A DNA stretch of 64,000 nt from Oscillospiraceae bacterium (lineage in GTDB: Bacteria > Bacillota > Clostridia > Oscillospirales > Acutalibacteraceae), in NCBI GenBank assembly GCA_003514385.1, contig DOQR01000009.1, positions 160,716-224,715 on the forward strand, written 5' to 3'. Under the pieces are notes generated by a model. That model saw only the letters and a list, made by a program, of their open reading frames with translations. It had not been told where the DNA came from and searched no databases. A program made the translations under genes and the position numbers. The stretch's first letter is position 1. Each line of letters starts with the position of its first letter. Below are positions 33,386 through 42,661 of this stretch, piece after piece.

Positions 33386-34000
33386 ATGGCTGAAGAGATA
33401 GACCGCTATTATTATGAAAGAACCGCCGCGGAGCACGGATTCGAGTGCGTCTGCGGAATAGACGAGGCGGGGCGCGGACCTCTTGCAGGTCCGGTTTTCG
33501 CCGCCGCCGTGATACTGCCCAAAGATTATATTATCGAGGGATTGAACGATTCAAAAAAGCTCAGCGAGAAAAAGCGCGACCTGCTCTTTGACGAGATAAA
33601 AGAGCACGCCGTCTATGCCGTTGCAAGCGCGAGCGTTGAAGAAATCGACGAGATGAATATTCTCAACGCAACTTTCCTCGCCATGCGCCGCGCGTTCGAG
33701 GCTCTGCCCGAGCGCCCGCAGGCGGCGTTTGTGGACGGCAACCGCCTGCCGGGTCTGCCCGTGCCGTCAAAGGCTATTATAAAAGGCGATTCCCTTAGCG
33801 CGTCAATAGCCGCAGCGTCGATAATGGCGAAGGTCAGCAGGGACAGATATATGCTCTCTCTCGACGAGCAGTATCCGGAATATTGCTTCAAAAAGCACAA
33901 GGGCTACGGCACGAAGCTGCACTATGAAAAAATACGCGAATTCGGCATATCGCCCGTGCACAGAAAGACATTTCTCAAAAAGCTGCCGGAGGGGTGGTAA
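33386..34000 (+). CDS. rnhB: ribonuclease HII
   Basis: RNase HII cuts the RNA strand of RNA-DNA hybrids and single ribonucleotides in DNA. The 204-residue product has CGIDEAGRGPLAGPV with the first acidic pair, LNDSKKLSEKKR, FVDGNRLPGL with the third Asp, and IIKGDSLSASIAAASIMAKVSRD with the fourth. The C-terminal segment HKGYGTKLHYEKIREFGISPVHRKTF is typical. It overlaps in transcription with capA-like and yraN, the usual rnhB-yraN pair. Confidence 0.96.
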   Translation: MAEEIDRYYYERTAAEHGFECVCGIDEAGRGPLAGPVFAAAVILPKDYIIEGLNDSKKLSEKKRDLLFDEIKEHAVYAVASASVEEIDEMNILNATFLAMRRAFEALPERPQAAFVDGNRLPGLPVPSKAIIKGDSLSASIAAASIMAKVSRDRYMLSLDEQYPEYCFKKHKGYGTKLHYEKIREFGISPVHRKTFLKKLPEGW

Positions 34001-34001
34001 T

Positions 34002-34373
34002 ATGCTCAGCGAAAAGGAAAAGCCCGGACTCTGGGGCGAGATATACGCGGCGCGATTCATGCGTGAAAATGGCTATGAGATAATAACCGCGAACTACCGC
34101 TGCCGCCTCGGCGAGATAGACATAATAGCTAAAAAGGACGGCTTTTTGGTGTTCACCGAGGTCAAGACACGCTCGCCCGGCGCGATAGCTCCGGGGCGCG
34201 AGGCGGTCGGCAGCGCAAAGCAGGAGCGGATAATCGAAACCGCTTCGCTTTTCATGCAGAAAAATAACTACGATCTTCAGCCGCGCTTCGATGTGGCGGA
34301 AGTTACTCTCGGAAAGGAGAACGAGCCGATTTCCTGCGAATATATAGAAAATGCGTTTGACAGCAGCTTCTGA
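34002..34373 (+). CDS. yraN: YraN family (UPF0102) protein
   Basis: The 123-residue product has the endonuclease-like core GLWGEIYAARFMRENGYEI, NYRCRLGEIDIIAKKDG and LVFTEVKTRS, equal to the D-x-n-E-x-K pattern of restriction-fold nucleases. The biological role in Firmicutes is unsettled. The ATG at 34002 lies one base after the rnhB stop, with GGAGGGG before it inside rnhB. A longer frame beginning at 33924 lies in rnhB and has no site. Confidence 0.92.
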   Translation: MLSEKEKPGLWGEIYAARFMRENGYEIITANYRCRLGEIDIIAKKDGFLVFTEVKTRSPGAIAPGREAVGSAKQERIIETASLFMQKNNYDLQPRFDVAEVTLGKENEPISCEYIENAFDSSF

Positions 34374-34417
34374 GTAATATTCGGCGTCGGCGGAAATATT
34401 ATTCTATGGGTGATTTT

Positions 34418-35338
34418 ATGGATTTTTTTGATTTGCACTGCGATACTCTTACTGAGTGCATGGACGACGGAGACAGCCTTTTAAAGAATGAACGCGACAT
34501 CGATTTTGAGCGCGGAAGCATCTTCGGGCGCTGGAATCAGGTGTTCGCAGTCTTTGTCCCCGACAGCATGGACGATTCGCTCGTCGAGGGGTATTTCGAC
34601 TCGGCGTGTGATTTCTATTTTGACGAGCTCAAAAAGAAAGGCGACGTTTTCCCGATACTCTCTTCCGAGGACGTGCGCGGACATTCGCGCGGCGTTATGC
34701 TCGCCATGGAGAGCTCGCGCGGAGTCGGCAGCCTCGAGCGCCTCGAAAAGCTCTATGAGCGCGGACTGCGGCTCATAACCCTCACATGGAATCACAAAAA
34801 CCGAGCCGCGGGCGGCTGCGATGAGGGCGGCGGCCTTACCGATTGGGGCAGGGAGCTTGTCTCGAAAATGGAGAAGTTGGGCATAGTCACCGACGTGTCG
34901 CATTTGAGCGACAGGAGCTTCTATGACCTGTGCGAATTCAGCGACGCGCCGTTTATCGCAAGCCATTCGGACGCGCGCGCCGTTCATAACGAGGTGCGCT
35001 CGCTGACCGACGAGCAGATAAAAATTATCATTGAACGCGGCGGACTGATAGGACTCAATTTCTATGACCGCTTCCTCGGCGGAAACGGCGGCAGAGAGGA
35101 GCTCCTGCGCCATACGGAGCATATGCTCTCGCTGGGCGCCGAGGACGTTATCAGCATAGGCTCGGACTATGACGGCTGCAGAATAAAGCCGGAGCTTCGC
35201 GGAATAGAGAAGATACCGAGCATCTGCGTCTATCTCGAGGAGCACGGAATACCCGAGGAGATATGCAAAAAAATATTTTTTGAAAACGCCGCGCACTTTT
35301 TTGAAAAGGTTTTACAACCAAGGCGCGTTATGCTATAA
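34418..35338 (+). CDS. membrane dipeptidase (peptidase family M19)
   Basis: The 306-residue product has the renal-dipeptidase metal sites: DLHCDTL near the N-terminus, a mid-chain MLAMESSRG with the bridging Glu, VTDVSHLSDRSFYD and FIASHSDARAVHNEVRSLTDEQ. The final SIGSDYDGC provides the last Asp. These enzymes hydrolyse dipeptides, including D-residues. There is no signal peptide, so it should be cytoplasmic. The ATG at 34418 is preferred (GGGTGA six bases before); the ATG at 34406 would add four residues and has no site. Confidence 0.9.
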   Translation: MDFFDLHCDTLTECMDDGDSLLKNERDIDFERGSIFGRWNQVFAVFVPDSMDDSLVEGYFDSACDFYFDELKKKGDVFPILSSEDVRGHSRGVMLAMESSRGVGSLERLEKLYERGLRLITLTWNHKNRAAGGCDEGGGLTDWGRELVSKMEKLGIVTDVSHLSDRSFYDLCEFSDAPFIASHSDARAVHNEVRSLTDEQIKIIIERGGLIGLNFYDRFLGGNGGREELLRHTEHMLSLGAEDVISIGSDYDGCRIKPELRGIEKIPSICVYLEEHGIPEEICKKIFFENAAHFFEKVLQPRRVML

Positions 35339-35339
35339 T
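35311..35339 (+). promoter_or_regulatory. sigma-A promoter of thrC
   Basis: TTTACA (35311-35316), 17-bp spacer, TATAAT (35334-35339), inside the last codons of the dipeptidase gene. Confidence 0.75.
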
Positions 35340-35370
35340 AAAATGTAATTTAACGCGAAGGATGGTCTCT

Positions 35371-36867
35371 ATGCGATACACAAGTACAAGAGATAAAAAT
35401 GTAGACGTCAGCTCATCCTGGGCGATTGCTCAGGGCATCTCTACCGACGGAGGACTGTTTGTCCCCGTTGAGATTCCGAAGGTGAGCCTTGATGATATCG
35501 CCGCCATGGCGAATATGTCCTATGTTGAGCGCGCAAAGCGTGTGCTCAGCCTGTATCTTACCGATTTCACCGCCGAGGAGCTTGCCTACTGTGTCGAGGG
35601 CGCATACGGCGACAACAAGTTCTCCTCCCAGGATATCGCTCCGATACACGAACTCAAAGCGGGCGAAGAGATTCTTGAACTCTGGCGTGGCCCCACCTGC
35701 GCTTTCAAAGATATGGCGCTCCAGATGCTCCCGAGACTTATGACCGTCTCGGTCAAAAAGGCAGTCGGAACGCGCGAGACCGTTATTCTTGTCGCCACCT
35801 CGGGCGACACGGGCAAGGCAGCTCTCGAGGGCTTCAAGGACGTTGAGGGCACGAAGATTCTCGTGTTCTATCCCGACGAGGGAGTCAGCCCCATGCAGAA
35901 GCTCCAGATGACCACGCAGGAGGGCTCAAACGTTGCCGTCTGCGCGATAAAGGGCAACTTCGACGACGCACAGACCGGAGTCAAGACGATATTCACCGAC
36001 AAAGAGATAGGCAAGAAGCTCGCCGAGCACGGCATGGCTTTCTCCTCCGCGAACTCCATCAACTGGGGTCGCCTCGTGCCGCAGATCGTCTATTATTTCT
36101 CTGCCTACTGCGACATGATAAGAAACGGCAGAATCAAGGCGGGCGATAAGATTAATTTCGTCGTCCCGACCGGAAACTTCGGCAATATCCTCGCCGCCTA
36201 CTATGCGCGCGAGATGGGTCTGCCGGTTGACCGCCTTATCTGCGCGTCGAACAAAAACCGCGTGCTCACCGATTTCTTCGACACCGGCGTTTATGACATC
36301 AACCGCAGCTTCTATACGACCTCGTCGCCGTCGATGGATATTCTCATTTCGAGCAACCTCGAGCGTCTGCTCTTCATTGCGAGCGGCTATTCCGATGAGT
36401 TTGTGCGCGAGATGATGGGCGACCTCAAGCAGAAGGGCAAGTACACCATGCCCGAAAATGTAATGAGCGCGATAAACTCCGTTTTCTGCGCCGGCTGCTG
36501 CGACGATGAGGGCACGAAAGATACGATTAAAAAGACATTTGAAGACTACGGCTATCTGTGCGACACGCACACGGCTGTCGGCATCAATGTCTATGAAAAA
36601 TATGCAGAAAAAACGGGGGACAAGACTCCCACCGTTATCGACTCGACCGCAAACCCGTTCAAGTTCAGCCGCAGCGTGCTCGACGCAGTCGAACCCGGCG
36701 CATCCGAGGGGCTTGACGAGTTCAGCATGGTCGGTGAGCTTGCCCGCGTGACAAAGACAAGCTGCCCCCCGCAGCTCGCCGATCTCAGGGACAAGCCCGT
36801 GAGATTCAGGGACGTCTGCGACAGGGACAGCATGGAGAAGGCTGTTTTCAGACTGCTCGGTATATGA
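35371..36867 (+). CDS. thrC: threonine synthase
   Basis: ThrC converts O-phosphohomoserine to threonine with PLP. The 498-residue product is of the longer class: MRYTSTRDKNVDVSSSWAIAQGISTDGGLFVP N-terminus, WRGPTCAFKDMALQ with the PLP Lys113, VATSGDTGKAALEG, VPTGNFGNILAAYYA binding the cofactor phosphate, and HTAVGINVYEKY. The start at 35371 is eight bases after AAGGA; the ATG at 35362 touches that site. No other thr genes are adjacent and it has its own promoter. Confidence 0.95.
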   Translation: MRYTSTRDKNVDVSSSWAIAQGISTDGGLFVPVEIPKVSLDDIAAMANMSYVERAKRVLSLYLTDFTAEELAYCVEGAYGDNKFSSQDIAPIHELKAGEEILELWRGPTCAFKDMALQMLPRLMTVSVKKAVGTRETVILVATSGDTGKAALEGFKDVEGTKILVFYPDEGVSPMQKLQMTTQEGSNVAVCAIKGNFDDAQTGVKTIFTDKEIGKKLAEHGMAFSSANSINWGRLVPQIVYYFSAYCDMIRNGRIKAGDKINFVVPTGNFGNILAAYYAREMGLPVDRLICASNKNRVLTDFFDTGVYDINRSFYTTSSPSMDILISSNLERLLFIASGYSDEFVREMMGDLKQKGKYTMPENVMSAINSVFCAGCCDDEGTKDTIKKTFEDYGYLCDTHTAVGINVYEKYAEKTGDKTPTVIDSTANPFKFSRSVLDAVEPGASEGLDEFSMVGELARVTKTSCPPQLADLRDKPVRFRDVCDRDSMEKAVFRLLGI

Positions 36868-36886
36868 CGCGGGGCGTTCCCCGTGT
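36867..36886. terminator. hairpin between convergent thrC and the DUF1540 gene
   Basis: ACGCGGGG-CGTT-CCCCGTGT forms an 8-bp stem between the two stop codons. There is no T run on either side, so termination is uncertain. Confidence 0.4.
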
Positions 36887-37063
36887 TCAGCAGCCGCAGT
36901 GCTTCTTCGAGTTGTCGAGCTCAAATGTTGCGCACAGCGTGTCCTGGCATGAGCAGGCGCTCGTGTTGCCTATTTCGATGTGACCTGCGGTGCATTTGTA
37001 ATCGTCCGCGTGATGGACGCAGTTGCAGGCGTTGCAGCGGATATCCTTGATGACCTTATCCAT
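36887..37063 (-). CDS. DUF1540 domain protein
   Basis: The 58-residue product begins MDKVIKDIRCNACNCVHHAD and contains CTAGHIEIG and ACSCQDTLCATFE: eight or nine spaced cysteines in the DUF1540 pattern, likely a small metal-binding fold. DUF1540 proteins are frequent in Clostridia and have no proven function. The ATG at 37063 follows GGAGG eight bases upstream. The frame is short and easily missed. It is convergent with thrC. Confidence 0.88.
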   Translation of the reverse strand: MDKVIKDIRCNACNCVHHADDYKCTAGHIEIGNTSACSCQDTLCATFELDNSKKHCGC

Positions 37064-37156
37064 TTTCGATTACCTCCGAATGTTTTTGCGGCTCATGCCG
37101 CTGAAAGTATTTTGCCCGGCTCGAAGCCCGATTATTAAAAAGAAAAGGAGAGCACG

Positions 37157-37852
37157 ATGTCACTTTTTGCAATTGCGGATACGCATCTTTCCCTGTCCGC
37201 GGACAAGCCTATGGATATATTCAACGGCTGGAGCGACTATGTGCAGCGCCTCGAAAAAAATTGGCGGGCTGTTGTCTCGGACGGCGATACGGTAGTTATT
37301 CCCGGCGATGTGTCGTGGGCGATGTCGCTCGAGGGTGCTCAGAAAGATTTTGCTTTTCTCGACTCGCTTCCCGGCAAAAAAATACTCATGAAGGGCAATC
37401 ACGACTACTGGTGGAACACCACCCGGAAAATGGAAAATTTTTTCAAAGAAAAGGGCTTTGAAACGCTCTCTATAGTCCACAACAGCGCGGTGCCCGTCGG
37501 AAACATCTCCGTTTGCGGCACTCGCGGCTGGTTCTTTGACGCGGAGGAGGACGCGGACAAAAAAGTTCTTCTGCGCGAGGCGGGACGGCTCCGCACATCG
37601 ATAGAAAGCGGAATCGCGCTCGGCGGCGAGCCGGTCGTGTTTCTCCACTATCCGCCGATAACGCAGGATAGGATATGCCCCGAAATATATGATGTCCTCG
37701 TCGAGTACAAAATAAAACGGTGCTTCTACGGGCATCTCCATTCTTTTGCAACAAAAAGTGCTTTCGAGGGCGAGCGCGACGGGATAAAGTTTTCTCTTAT
37801 CTCCGGCGATCACCTCGAATTTTTGCCCAAACTTATTGAAAAACAGCCGTAA
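37157..37852 (+). CDS. calcineurin-like metallophosphoesterase
   Basis: The 231-residue product has all metallophosphoesterase motifs: FAIADTHLSLS (variant of D-x-H), VVIPGDVSWA, LMKGNHDYWW, VFLHYPPIT and FYGHLHS. These place two metal ions for phosphoester cleavage, but the substrate cannot be inferred. The TRGWFFDAEED stretch is typical of this Clostridial subgroup. The start follows AAAGGAGAG. It is a single gene before tig. Confidence 0.88.
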   Translation: MSLFAIADTHLSLSADKPMDIFNGWSDYVQRLEKNWRAVVSDGDTVVIPGDVSWAMSLEGAQKDFAFLDSLPGKKILMKGNHDYWWNTTRKMENFFKEKGFETLSIVHNSAVPVGNISVCGTRGWFFDAEEDADKKVLLREAGRLRTSIESGIALGGEPVVFLHYPPITQDRICPEIYDVLVEYKIKRCFYGHLHSFATKSAFEGERDGIKFSLISGDHLEFLPKLIEKQP

Positions 37853-37948
37853 TTTCTGCCCGACGGCGAATTTTGCGGCTAAAACGAAGAAAAAATCCCT
37901 GTTTTGGCAGAAAATCTGAAAAATAGTGTAGAAATTTTAACATATCTC

Positions 37949-37957
37949 TGCTATAAT
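37949..37957 (+). promoter_or_regulatory. extended -10 promoter of tig-clpP-clpX
   Basis: TGCTATAAT is an extended -10 element about 35 bp upstream of the tig start. No clear -35 box. Confidence 0.55.
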
Positions 37958-37991
37958 CTTAAAGTTACCTGTATAATGGGAGGAAAAACGA

Positions 37992-39548
37992 ATGAGTTTA
38001 AAATCATCAAACAAAACTGACACCAACGTCTATACGCTGGAGATCGAGATCGGCGCAGAGCCGTTCAAGGCTGCTGTTCTCAAGGCTTATAATAAGGCCA
38101 AGAGCAAGATAGCGCTTCCCGGTTTCCGCAAGGGCAAAGCTCCTCTTGCCATGATCGAGAGATTCTACGGCAAGGATGTCTTCTATGAAGATGCACTTGA
38201 GATAGCTTTCCCCGAGGCTGTTTCCGACGCTTACAAGGAAGCGGGCATCGAGCCTGTTGACAGCCCGAAGGACGTCAATGTTAAGTCAATCGGCGAGGAC
38301 GGCGTTCTCTTCGAGATGAAAGTCACCGTCAAGCCCGAGGATATCAAGGTCAAGGCTTACAAGGGTCTCGAGGCCGAGAAGGCTGAAGCTGCCGTCACCC
38401 CCGAAGAGGTTGATGCACGCATCGAGGCTATGAGAGAGCGCAACGCAAGAACCATCACCGTTGAGGATCGCGCAGCCGCCAAGGGCGACATCGCAGTCAT
38501 CGACTTCGAGGGCTTTGTCGACGGCAAGGCTTTTGAGGGCGGCAAGGGTTCCAACTATGAGCTTGAGCTCGGTTCGGGTCAGTTCATCCCCGGCTTTGAG
38601 GATCAGGTCATCGGCCACAACGCAGGCGAGAGCTTCGACGTCAACGTCAAGTTCCCCGAGGAGTACACTCCCGAGCTTGCGGGCAAGGATGCCACTTTCA
38701 AGGTCACTCTTCACGAGATAAAGGTCAAGGAGCTTCCCGAGCTCGACGATGAGTTCGCGAAGGATCTTGATTACGATAACGTCGACGAGCTCAAGAAGGG
38801 CGTCGAGGCTGATATGCTTGAGCACAGACAGTCCGATGTTGAGAAGGAGTTCGAGGCAAAGCTCATGGAAGAGCTTGTTGCCAATGTCGAGGCTGAGATT
38901 CCCGAAGTCATGTTCGACACCCAGAAAGAGGAGAACATCAACAACTTCGCTCAGAGACTCGCTCAGCAGGGCATCGATGTTGACACCTATCTTTCATACA
39001 TGGGCACCGACAAGGAAGCTTTCGAGAGCTCCATGCGCGAGCAGGCTGTTTCTCAGGTCAAGCTCGGTCTTGCTCTCGACAAGATAGCAGAGGACGAGAA
39101 GATCGAAGTCAGCGCCGAGGATATCGAGGAGGAGTTCAAGAAACTCGCCGAGATGTACGGCATGGAAGTCGAGAAGATCAAGAGCCTTATAGCCGAGGAT
39201 CTGCTCAAGGCTGATCTGCTCAAAGAGAAGGTTGTCAAGTTTGTCGTTGACAACGCAAAGGCTCTCAAACCCGGCAAGAAGGCTGCGGCTAAGAAGGCTC
39301 CGGCAAAGAAAGCCGCCGCGAAGAAGACCGACGACGCTGAGGCTGCCGAGAAGAAGCCCGCAGCGAAGAAGGCTCCCGCGAAGAAAGCCGCTGCAAAGAA
39401 GGACGAGGGCGAAGCCGAGAAGAAGGCTCCCGCCAAGAAGCCCGCGGCGAAGAAGACTGCCGCAAAGAAGGCCGACGATGCCGAGGCTGCTGAGAAGAAG
39501 CCCGCAAAGAAGGCTCCCGCGAAGAAGAAAGCAGAAGACGCTGAATAA
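37992..39548 (+). CDS. tig: trigger factor with Lys/Ala/Pro-rich C-terminal tail
   Basis: Trigger factor is the ribosome-bound chaperone and prolyl isomerase. Residues 1-425 match the family. The N-terminal ribosome-binding domain has ALPGFRKGKAPLAMIERFYG (the GFRxGK loop). The FKBP-type domain is around residues 150-245 (DFEGFVDGKAFEGGKGSN, GFEDQVIGHNAGE). The helical C-domain includes LAQQGIDVDTYL. Residues 426-518 are an added tail of repeated PAKKAAAKK-type units broken by acidic DDAEAAEKK spacers, resembling histone H1-like tails. The tail is not part of the usual protein of about 430 residues. The start has GGGAGG upstream. clpP and clpX follow. Confidence 0.94.
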   Translation: MSLKSSNKTDTNVYTLEIEIGAEPFKAAVLKAYNKAKSKIALPGFRKGKAPLAMIERFYGKDVFYEDALEIAFPEAVSDAYKEAGIEPVDSPKDVNVKSIGEDGVLFEMKVTVKPEDIKVKAYKGLEAEKAEAAVTPEEVDARIEAMRERNARTITVEDRAAAKGDIAVIDFEGFVDGKAFEGGKGSNYELELGSGQFIPGFEDQVIGHNAGESFDVNVKFPEEYTPELAGKDATFKVTLHEIKVKELPELDDEFAKDLDYDNVDELKKGVEADMLEHRQSDVEKEFEAKLMEELVANVEAEIPEVMFDTQKEENINNFAQRLAQQGIDVDTYLSYMGTDKEAFESSMREQAVSQVKLGLALDKIAEDEKIEVSAEDIEEEFKKLAEMYGMEVEKIKSLIAEDLLKADLLKEKVVKFVVDNAKALKPGKKAAAKKAPAKKAAAKKTDDAEAAEKKPAAKKAPAKKAAAKKDEGEAEKKAPAKKPAAKKTAAKKADDAEAAEKKPAKKAPAKKKAEDAE

Positions 39549-39585
39549 TCTTCGCCAAACGATACTATAATTAATCCGTACTGCT

Positions 39586-39611
39586 CCCGTCCGGCTTTTT
39601 CGCCGGGCGGG
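39586..39611 (+). other. hairpin in the tig-clpP gap
   Basis: CCCGTCCGGC / GCCGGGCGGG, a 10-bp stem (one G-U) with a TTTTTC loop. No T run follows, so it is more likely an mRNA-processing or stability element than a terminator. A TATAAT (39566-39571) lies just upstream without a -35. Confidence 0.45.
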
Positions 39612-39657
39612 CGCAAGCATACGGCACCTGCATCGGACAACAAAGGAGGAAAAAGTA

Positions 39658-40239
39658 ATGGCATTAGTACCTTACGTTATCGAACAGACCAGCAGAGGCG
39701 AGCGTTCATACGATATCTATTCCCGCCTGCTCAGCGACAGAATAATCGTCCTCTCCGACGAGATAAACGACGCAACGGCGAGCGTAGTGGTTGCGCAGCT
39801 TCTCTTCCTTGAGGGTCAGGACGCCGAAAAAGATATTAGCCTTTATATCAACAGCCCCGGCGGTTCAGTCACCGCAGGCTTCGCGATATACGACACCATG
39901 CAGTTCATAAAGTGCGATGTTTCGACCATCTGCATGGGCATAGCGGCATCGATGGGCGCGTTCCTGTTTGCCGCGGGCGCAAAGGGCAAACGCCTTGTGC
40001 TGCCCAACAGTGAAGTTATGATCCACCAGCCTCTCGGCGGTGCTCAGGGTCAGGCAACGGAGATAAAGATTGCCGCCGATCATATCCTCAAGACCAGAGA
40101 GAGAATCAACAGAATTTTAGCTGAGAATATGGGCAAACCGATTGAGTTTGTTGAGCGCGAGACCGAGCGCGACAATTTCCTCACAGCGGAGGAAGCCGTC
40201 GAGTACGGACTTGCAGATAAAATAATTTACAACAGATAA
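39658..40239 (+). CDS. clpP: ATP-dependent Clp protease proteolytic subunit
   Basis: ClpP is the serine protease core that works with ClpX or ClpA/C. The 193-residue product has the catalytic triad Ser98 (GIAASMGAF), His123 (VMIHQPLGG) and Asp172 (ETERDNF), plus the [19 protein letters not shown] strand. It starts after AAGGAGG and lies 15 bp before clpX. Confidence 0.98.
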   Translation: MALVPYVIEQTSRGERSYDIYSRLLSDRIIVLSDEINDATASVVVAQLLFLEGQDAEKDISLYINSPGGSVTAGFAIYDTMQFIKCDVSTICMGIAASMGAFLFAAGAKGKRLVLPNSEVMIHQPLGGAQGQATEIKIAADHILKTRERINRILAENMGKPIEFVERETERDNFLTAEEAVEYGLADKIIYNR

Positions 40240-40254
40240 ATCCGGAGGGCTGTT

Positions 40255-41532
40255 ATGCCGCGTGATGATGATAAGAGGGAAAGGACAGTCCGCTGTTCTT
40301 TCTGCCAGAAAACACAGGATCAGGTCGAGAAGCTTATTGCCGGTCCGGGGGTGTATATCTGCAACGAGTGTGTGGAGCAGTGCCTCAATATAATTGAGGC
40401 GGACGAAAAGCGTTCCCGCCGCAAGGGCGGTCAGCGCACGAGTGATAAGCCGCTCCCCAAGCCCCATGAGATCAAAGAGAAGCTCGACGAGTATGTTATA
40501 GGTCAGGACGAGGCGAAAAAAACGCTGAGCGTCGCGGTCTATAACCACTATAAGAGAATAAACAGCGCGAAGAACAGCGATGTTGAGATCCAGAAGAGCA
40601 ATATCATTCTTCTCGGACCCACGGGTGTGGGCAAGACGATGCTTGCGCAGACCCTCGCGAAGATACTCGATGTTCCGTTCGCCATAGCGGACGCGACCAC
40701 GCTCACCGAGGCGGGTTATGTCGGCGAGGATGTTGAAAATATCCTGCTCAGAATAATCCAGGCTGCGGACTACGACATAGAGCGCGCCGAGCGCGGCATA
40801 ATCTATGTCGATGAGATTGATAAAATAGCGAGAAAGTCGGAGAATCCGTCGATAACAAGAGATGTCAGCGGCGAAGGCGTTCAGCAGGCGCTGCTCAAGA
40901 TAATCGAGGGCACGGTTGCCAATGTTCCCCCGCAGGGCGGCAGAAAGCATCCCCAGCAGGAGTTCATCCAGGTTGATACCTCGAATATCCTCTTCATCTG
41001 CGGCGGCGCATTCGACGGCATCGAGAAGATAATCGAGAAGAGAATGGGCGGCTCTGCGCTCGGTTTCAACGCCGATGTCAAGAGCAAGAGTGACCTCAAG
41101 AAGAGCGATCTGCTCTCGCAGGTCGTGCATCAGGATCTCGTCAAGTTCGGTATAATCCCCGAGCTTGTCGGCAGACTTCCGGTGCTCACTTCTCTCGATG
41201 AGCTCGACAAGACCGCTCTCGTGCGCATTCTCACCGAGCCGAAGAACGCCATAACCAAGCAGTACAAGGCGCTGTTCGAGCTTGACGGAGTCGAACTCGA
41301 CTTCGACATGGGCGCTCTTGAGGCGATAGCCGACAAGACGCTCGAAAAGGGCACGGGCGCGCGCGGACTTCGTTCGATAATCGAAGCCGTGCTCCAGCCG
41401 GTCATGTACGATGTGCCGTCAGACCCGACGATTGAGCGCGTTGCGATAACCTCGGGCTGCGTTGCGAACGGAGTTCCTCCGCTTATCGAGCGCAATCCCT
41501 CGCACCGCAAGCGTGCCGTCGGAGCAGAATAA
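40255..41532 (+). CDS. clpX: ATP-dependent Clp protease ATPase subunit ClpX
   Basis: ClpX unfolds substrates and feeds them to ClpP. The 425-residue product has an N-terminal zinc-binding domain (Cys14, Cys17, Cys36, Cys39), Walker A GPTGVGKT at 121-128, the [18 protein letters not shown] stretch, Walker [12 protein letters not shown], and [15 protein letters not shown] next to the pore. [15 protein letters not shown] contains sensor 2. The start follows GGAGGG. Two terminators come after it. Confidence 0.98.
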   Translation: MPRDDDKRERTVRCSFCQKTQDQVEKLIAGPGVYICNECVEQCLNIIEADEKRSRRKGGQRTSDKPLPKPHEIKEKLDEYVIGQDEAKKTLSVAVYNHYKRINSAKNSDVEIQKSNIILLGPTGVGKTMLAQTLAKILDVPFAIADATTLTEAGYVGEDVENILLRIIQAADYDIERAERGIIYVDEIDKIARKSENPSITRDVSGEGVQQALLKIIEGTVANVPPQGGRKHPQQEFIQVDTSNILFICGGAFDGIEKIIEKRMGGSALGFNADVKSKSDLKKSDLLSQVVHQDLVKFGIIPELVGRLPVLTSLDELDKTALVRILTEPKNAITKQYKALFELDGVELDFDMGALEAIADKTLEKGTGARGLRSIIEAVLQPVMYDVPSDPTIERVAITSGCVANGVPPLIERNPSHRKRAVGAE

Positions 41533-41538
41533 AATTTG

Positions 41539-41579
41539 AGCTGCAAAATGCAGGGTTGACCTGCGCTTTGCAGCTTTTG
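41539..41579 (+). terminator. terminator after clpX
   Basis: AGCTGCAAA (41539) pairs with TTTGCAGCT (41567-41575), followed by TTT. Confidence 0.75.
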
Positions 41580-41593
41580 TCTTTATAAAAATA

Positions 41594-41626
41594 ACCGACC
41601 GCAAAGCTTGTCACTTTACGGTCGGT
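41594..41626. terminator. second hairpin, terminator of plsY
   Basis: ACCGACCG / CGGTCGGT stem with a TTATTTTTAT run on the minus strand side and ATGTTTTTTG on the plus side. It works for convergent clpX and plsY. Confidence 0.75.
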
Positions 41627-41641
41627 ATGTTTTTTGTTGCT

Positions 41642-42307
41642 TTATTCCTGCTTTGATTCCTGTGCCGCGCCTTCGCTTTCTTCATGCTTCTTGTGGAAGG
41701 GGAGGCTGACTTTGAATTTCTCGTTGCCGTAGTTCATTAAGTGCTTGAGTATGACCGTGGCGGAGACGAGCAGCGAGCCGATGACGAACGACATGGTGTC
41801 ATGAAAGAAGAAATTGCTGACGGCAAAGATGAACATAGAAATAATAACTCTGAGCGAATCGGGCTTGACTATGATTATCAGGCTGAATATGGCGGTTATT
41901 ATAGCCATTCTGAGCACTATGAAGCTGTCCGGAATCAGCGCGAGCAGAACGCCGTAGGATGTGGCGATCGCCTTGCCGCCCTTGAATTTGAGTATGGGCG
42001 TGAACGCGTGACCGAGCACCGGCGCCGCTATAACGAGCGCAAAGAGCATATTTTTGAAGTCGGGGACATAGAGCTTTGCAAGAAATACCGGAGCGAAGCC
42101 TTTTGCGACATCAAGCAGGAGGCAGAGCACACCGAGCTTGACGCTGACGCAGCGCATGACATTGGTCATGCCGGGGTTGTGATCATCGCCCTCCTTGACG
42201 ATATCGACTCCGCAGAACAGCTTTGGAATAAGGTAGCTGTACATGATGCTTCCCGAAACATAACCTGCAAGAGCGAAAAGCAAATATTTCAGTATACCGT
42301 TTTCCAC
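41642..42307 (-). CDS. plsY: acyl-phosphate glycerol-3-phosphate acyltransferase PlsY
   Basis: PlsY transfers an acyl group from acyl phosphate to glycerol-3-phosphate, the first step of membrane lipid synthesis. The 221-residue integral membrane protein has the three motifs: GYVSGSIMYSYLI, GDDHNPGMTNVMR, and GHAFTPILKFKGGKAIAT, with at least five hydrophobic helices. The C-terminal 20 residues are charged. The start is GTG at 42307 with GGAGAGG upstream. It belongs functionally with FakA through the acyl-phosphate route. Confidence 0.93.
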   Translation of the reverse strand: MENGILKYLLFALAGYVSGSIMYSYLIPKLFCGVDIVKEGDDHNPGMTNVMRCVSVKLGVLCLLLDVAKGFAPVFLAKLYVPDFKNMLFALVIAAPVLGHAFTPILKFKGGKAIATSYGVLLALIPDSFIVLRMAIITAIFSLIIIVKPDSLRVIISMFIFAVSNFFFHDTMSFVIGSLLVSATVILKHLMNYGNEKFKVSLPFHKKHEESEGAAQESKQE

Positions 42308-42622
42308 AGTTTACACCTCTCCTTGGATATTTGTGAGAATAAGCAAAAACCATTCTCTCGATCAACACTGCTATTGTAGCATTTTTAGTCTTAAAAGTTG
42401 TTCTTTTCTACAATTATATGCGCTGTATTGCAAATAATTTTTAAAAATATCCCAATGTTTTTGTTTAATAATTATATATTCGGCGGGAAATTTCTTTGCT
42501 CCTGATGCGGTTTATATCCAACCCTATTTACAAGCGGACAAACCTGAGATATAAAAATAAAACGGTCGGTGGATTTTAGCAAAGATAACCTCTTAGCGCA
42601 CCTGCCGGGTGCAGCGTAAACT
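42308..42622. other. intergenic region plsY-rfbC, nothing definite
   Basis: This is AT-rich DNA holding the presumed plsY promoter; TACAAT-like and TATAAT-like boxes are present but none has a good -35. No reading frame with a ribosome-binding site is seen. Confidence 0.4.
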
Positions 42623-42654
42623 AAAGCGGACAGGGTGAGCACTCTGTCCGCTTT
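42623..42654 (-). terminator. terminator of rfbC
   Basis: AAAGCGGACAG / CTGTCCGCTTT stem with a 10-nt loop, 8 bp past the rfbC stop. Confidence 0.75.
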
Positions 42655-42661
42655 GATCTAT

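Noticed and set aside
36890..37060. Reading 36887-37063 as an uncoded spacer between thrC and the phosphoesterase
   Set aside because: The minus-strand frame has GGAGG, an ATG and a cysteine pattern fitting DUF1540, so it was kept as a gene.
37853..37913. Inverted repeat TTTCTGCC/GGCAGAAA after the phosphoesterase gene
   Set aside because: The arms are only 8 bp with a 45-nt loop, too weak for a terminator.
39232..39570. Open frames over the trigger-factor tail on both strands
   Set aside because: These are shadows of the KKAPAKK repeats; alternate frames give Arg/Leu/Pro repeats with no start site.
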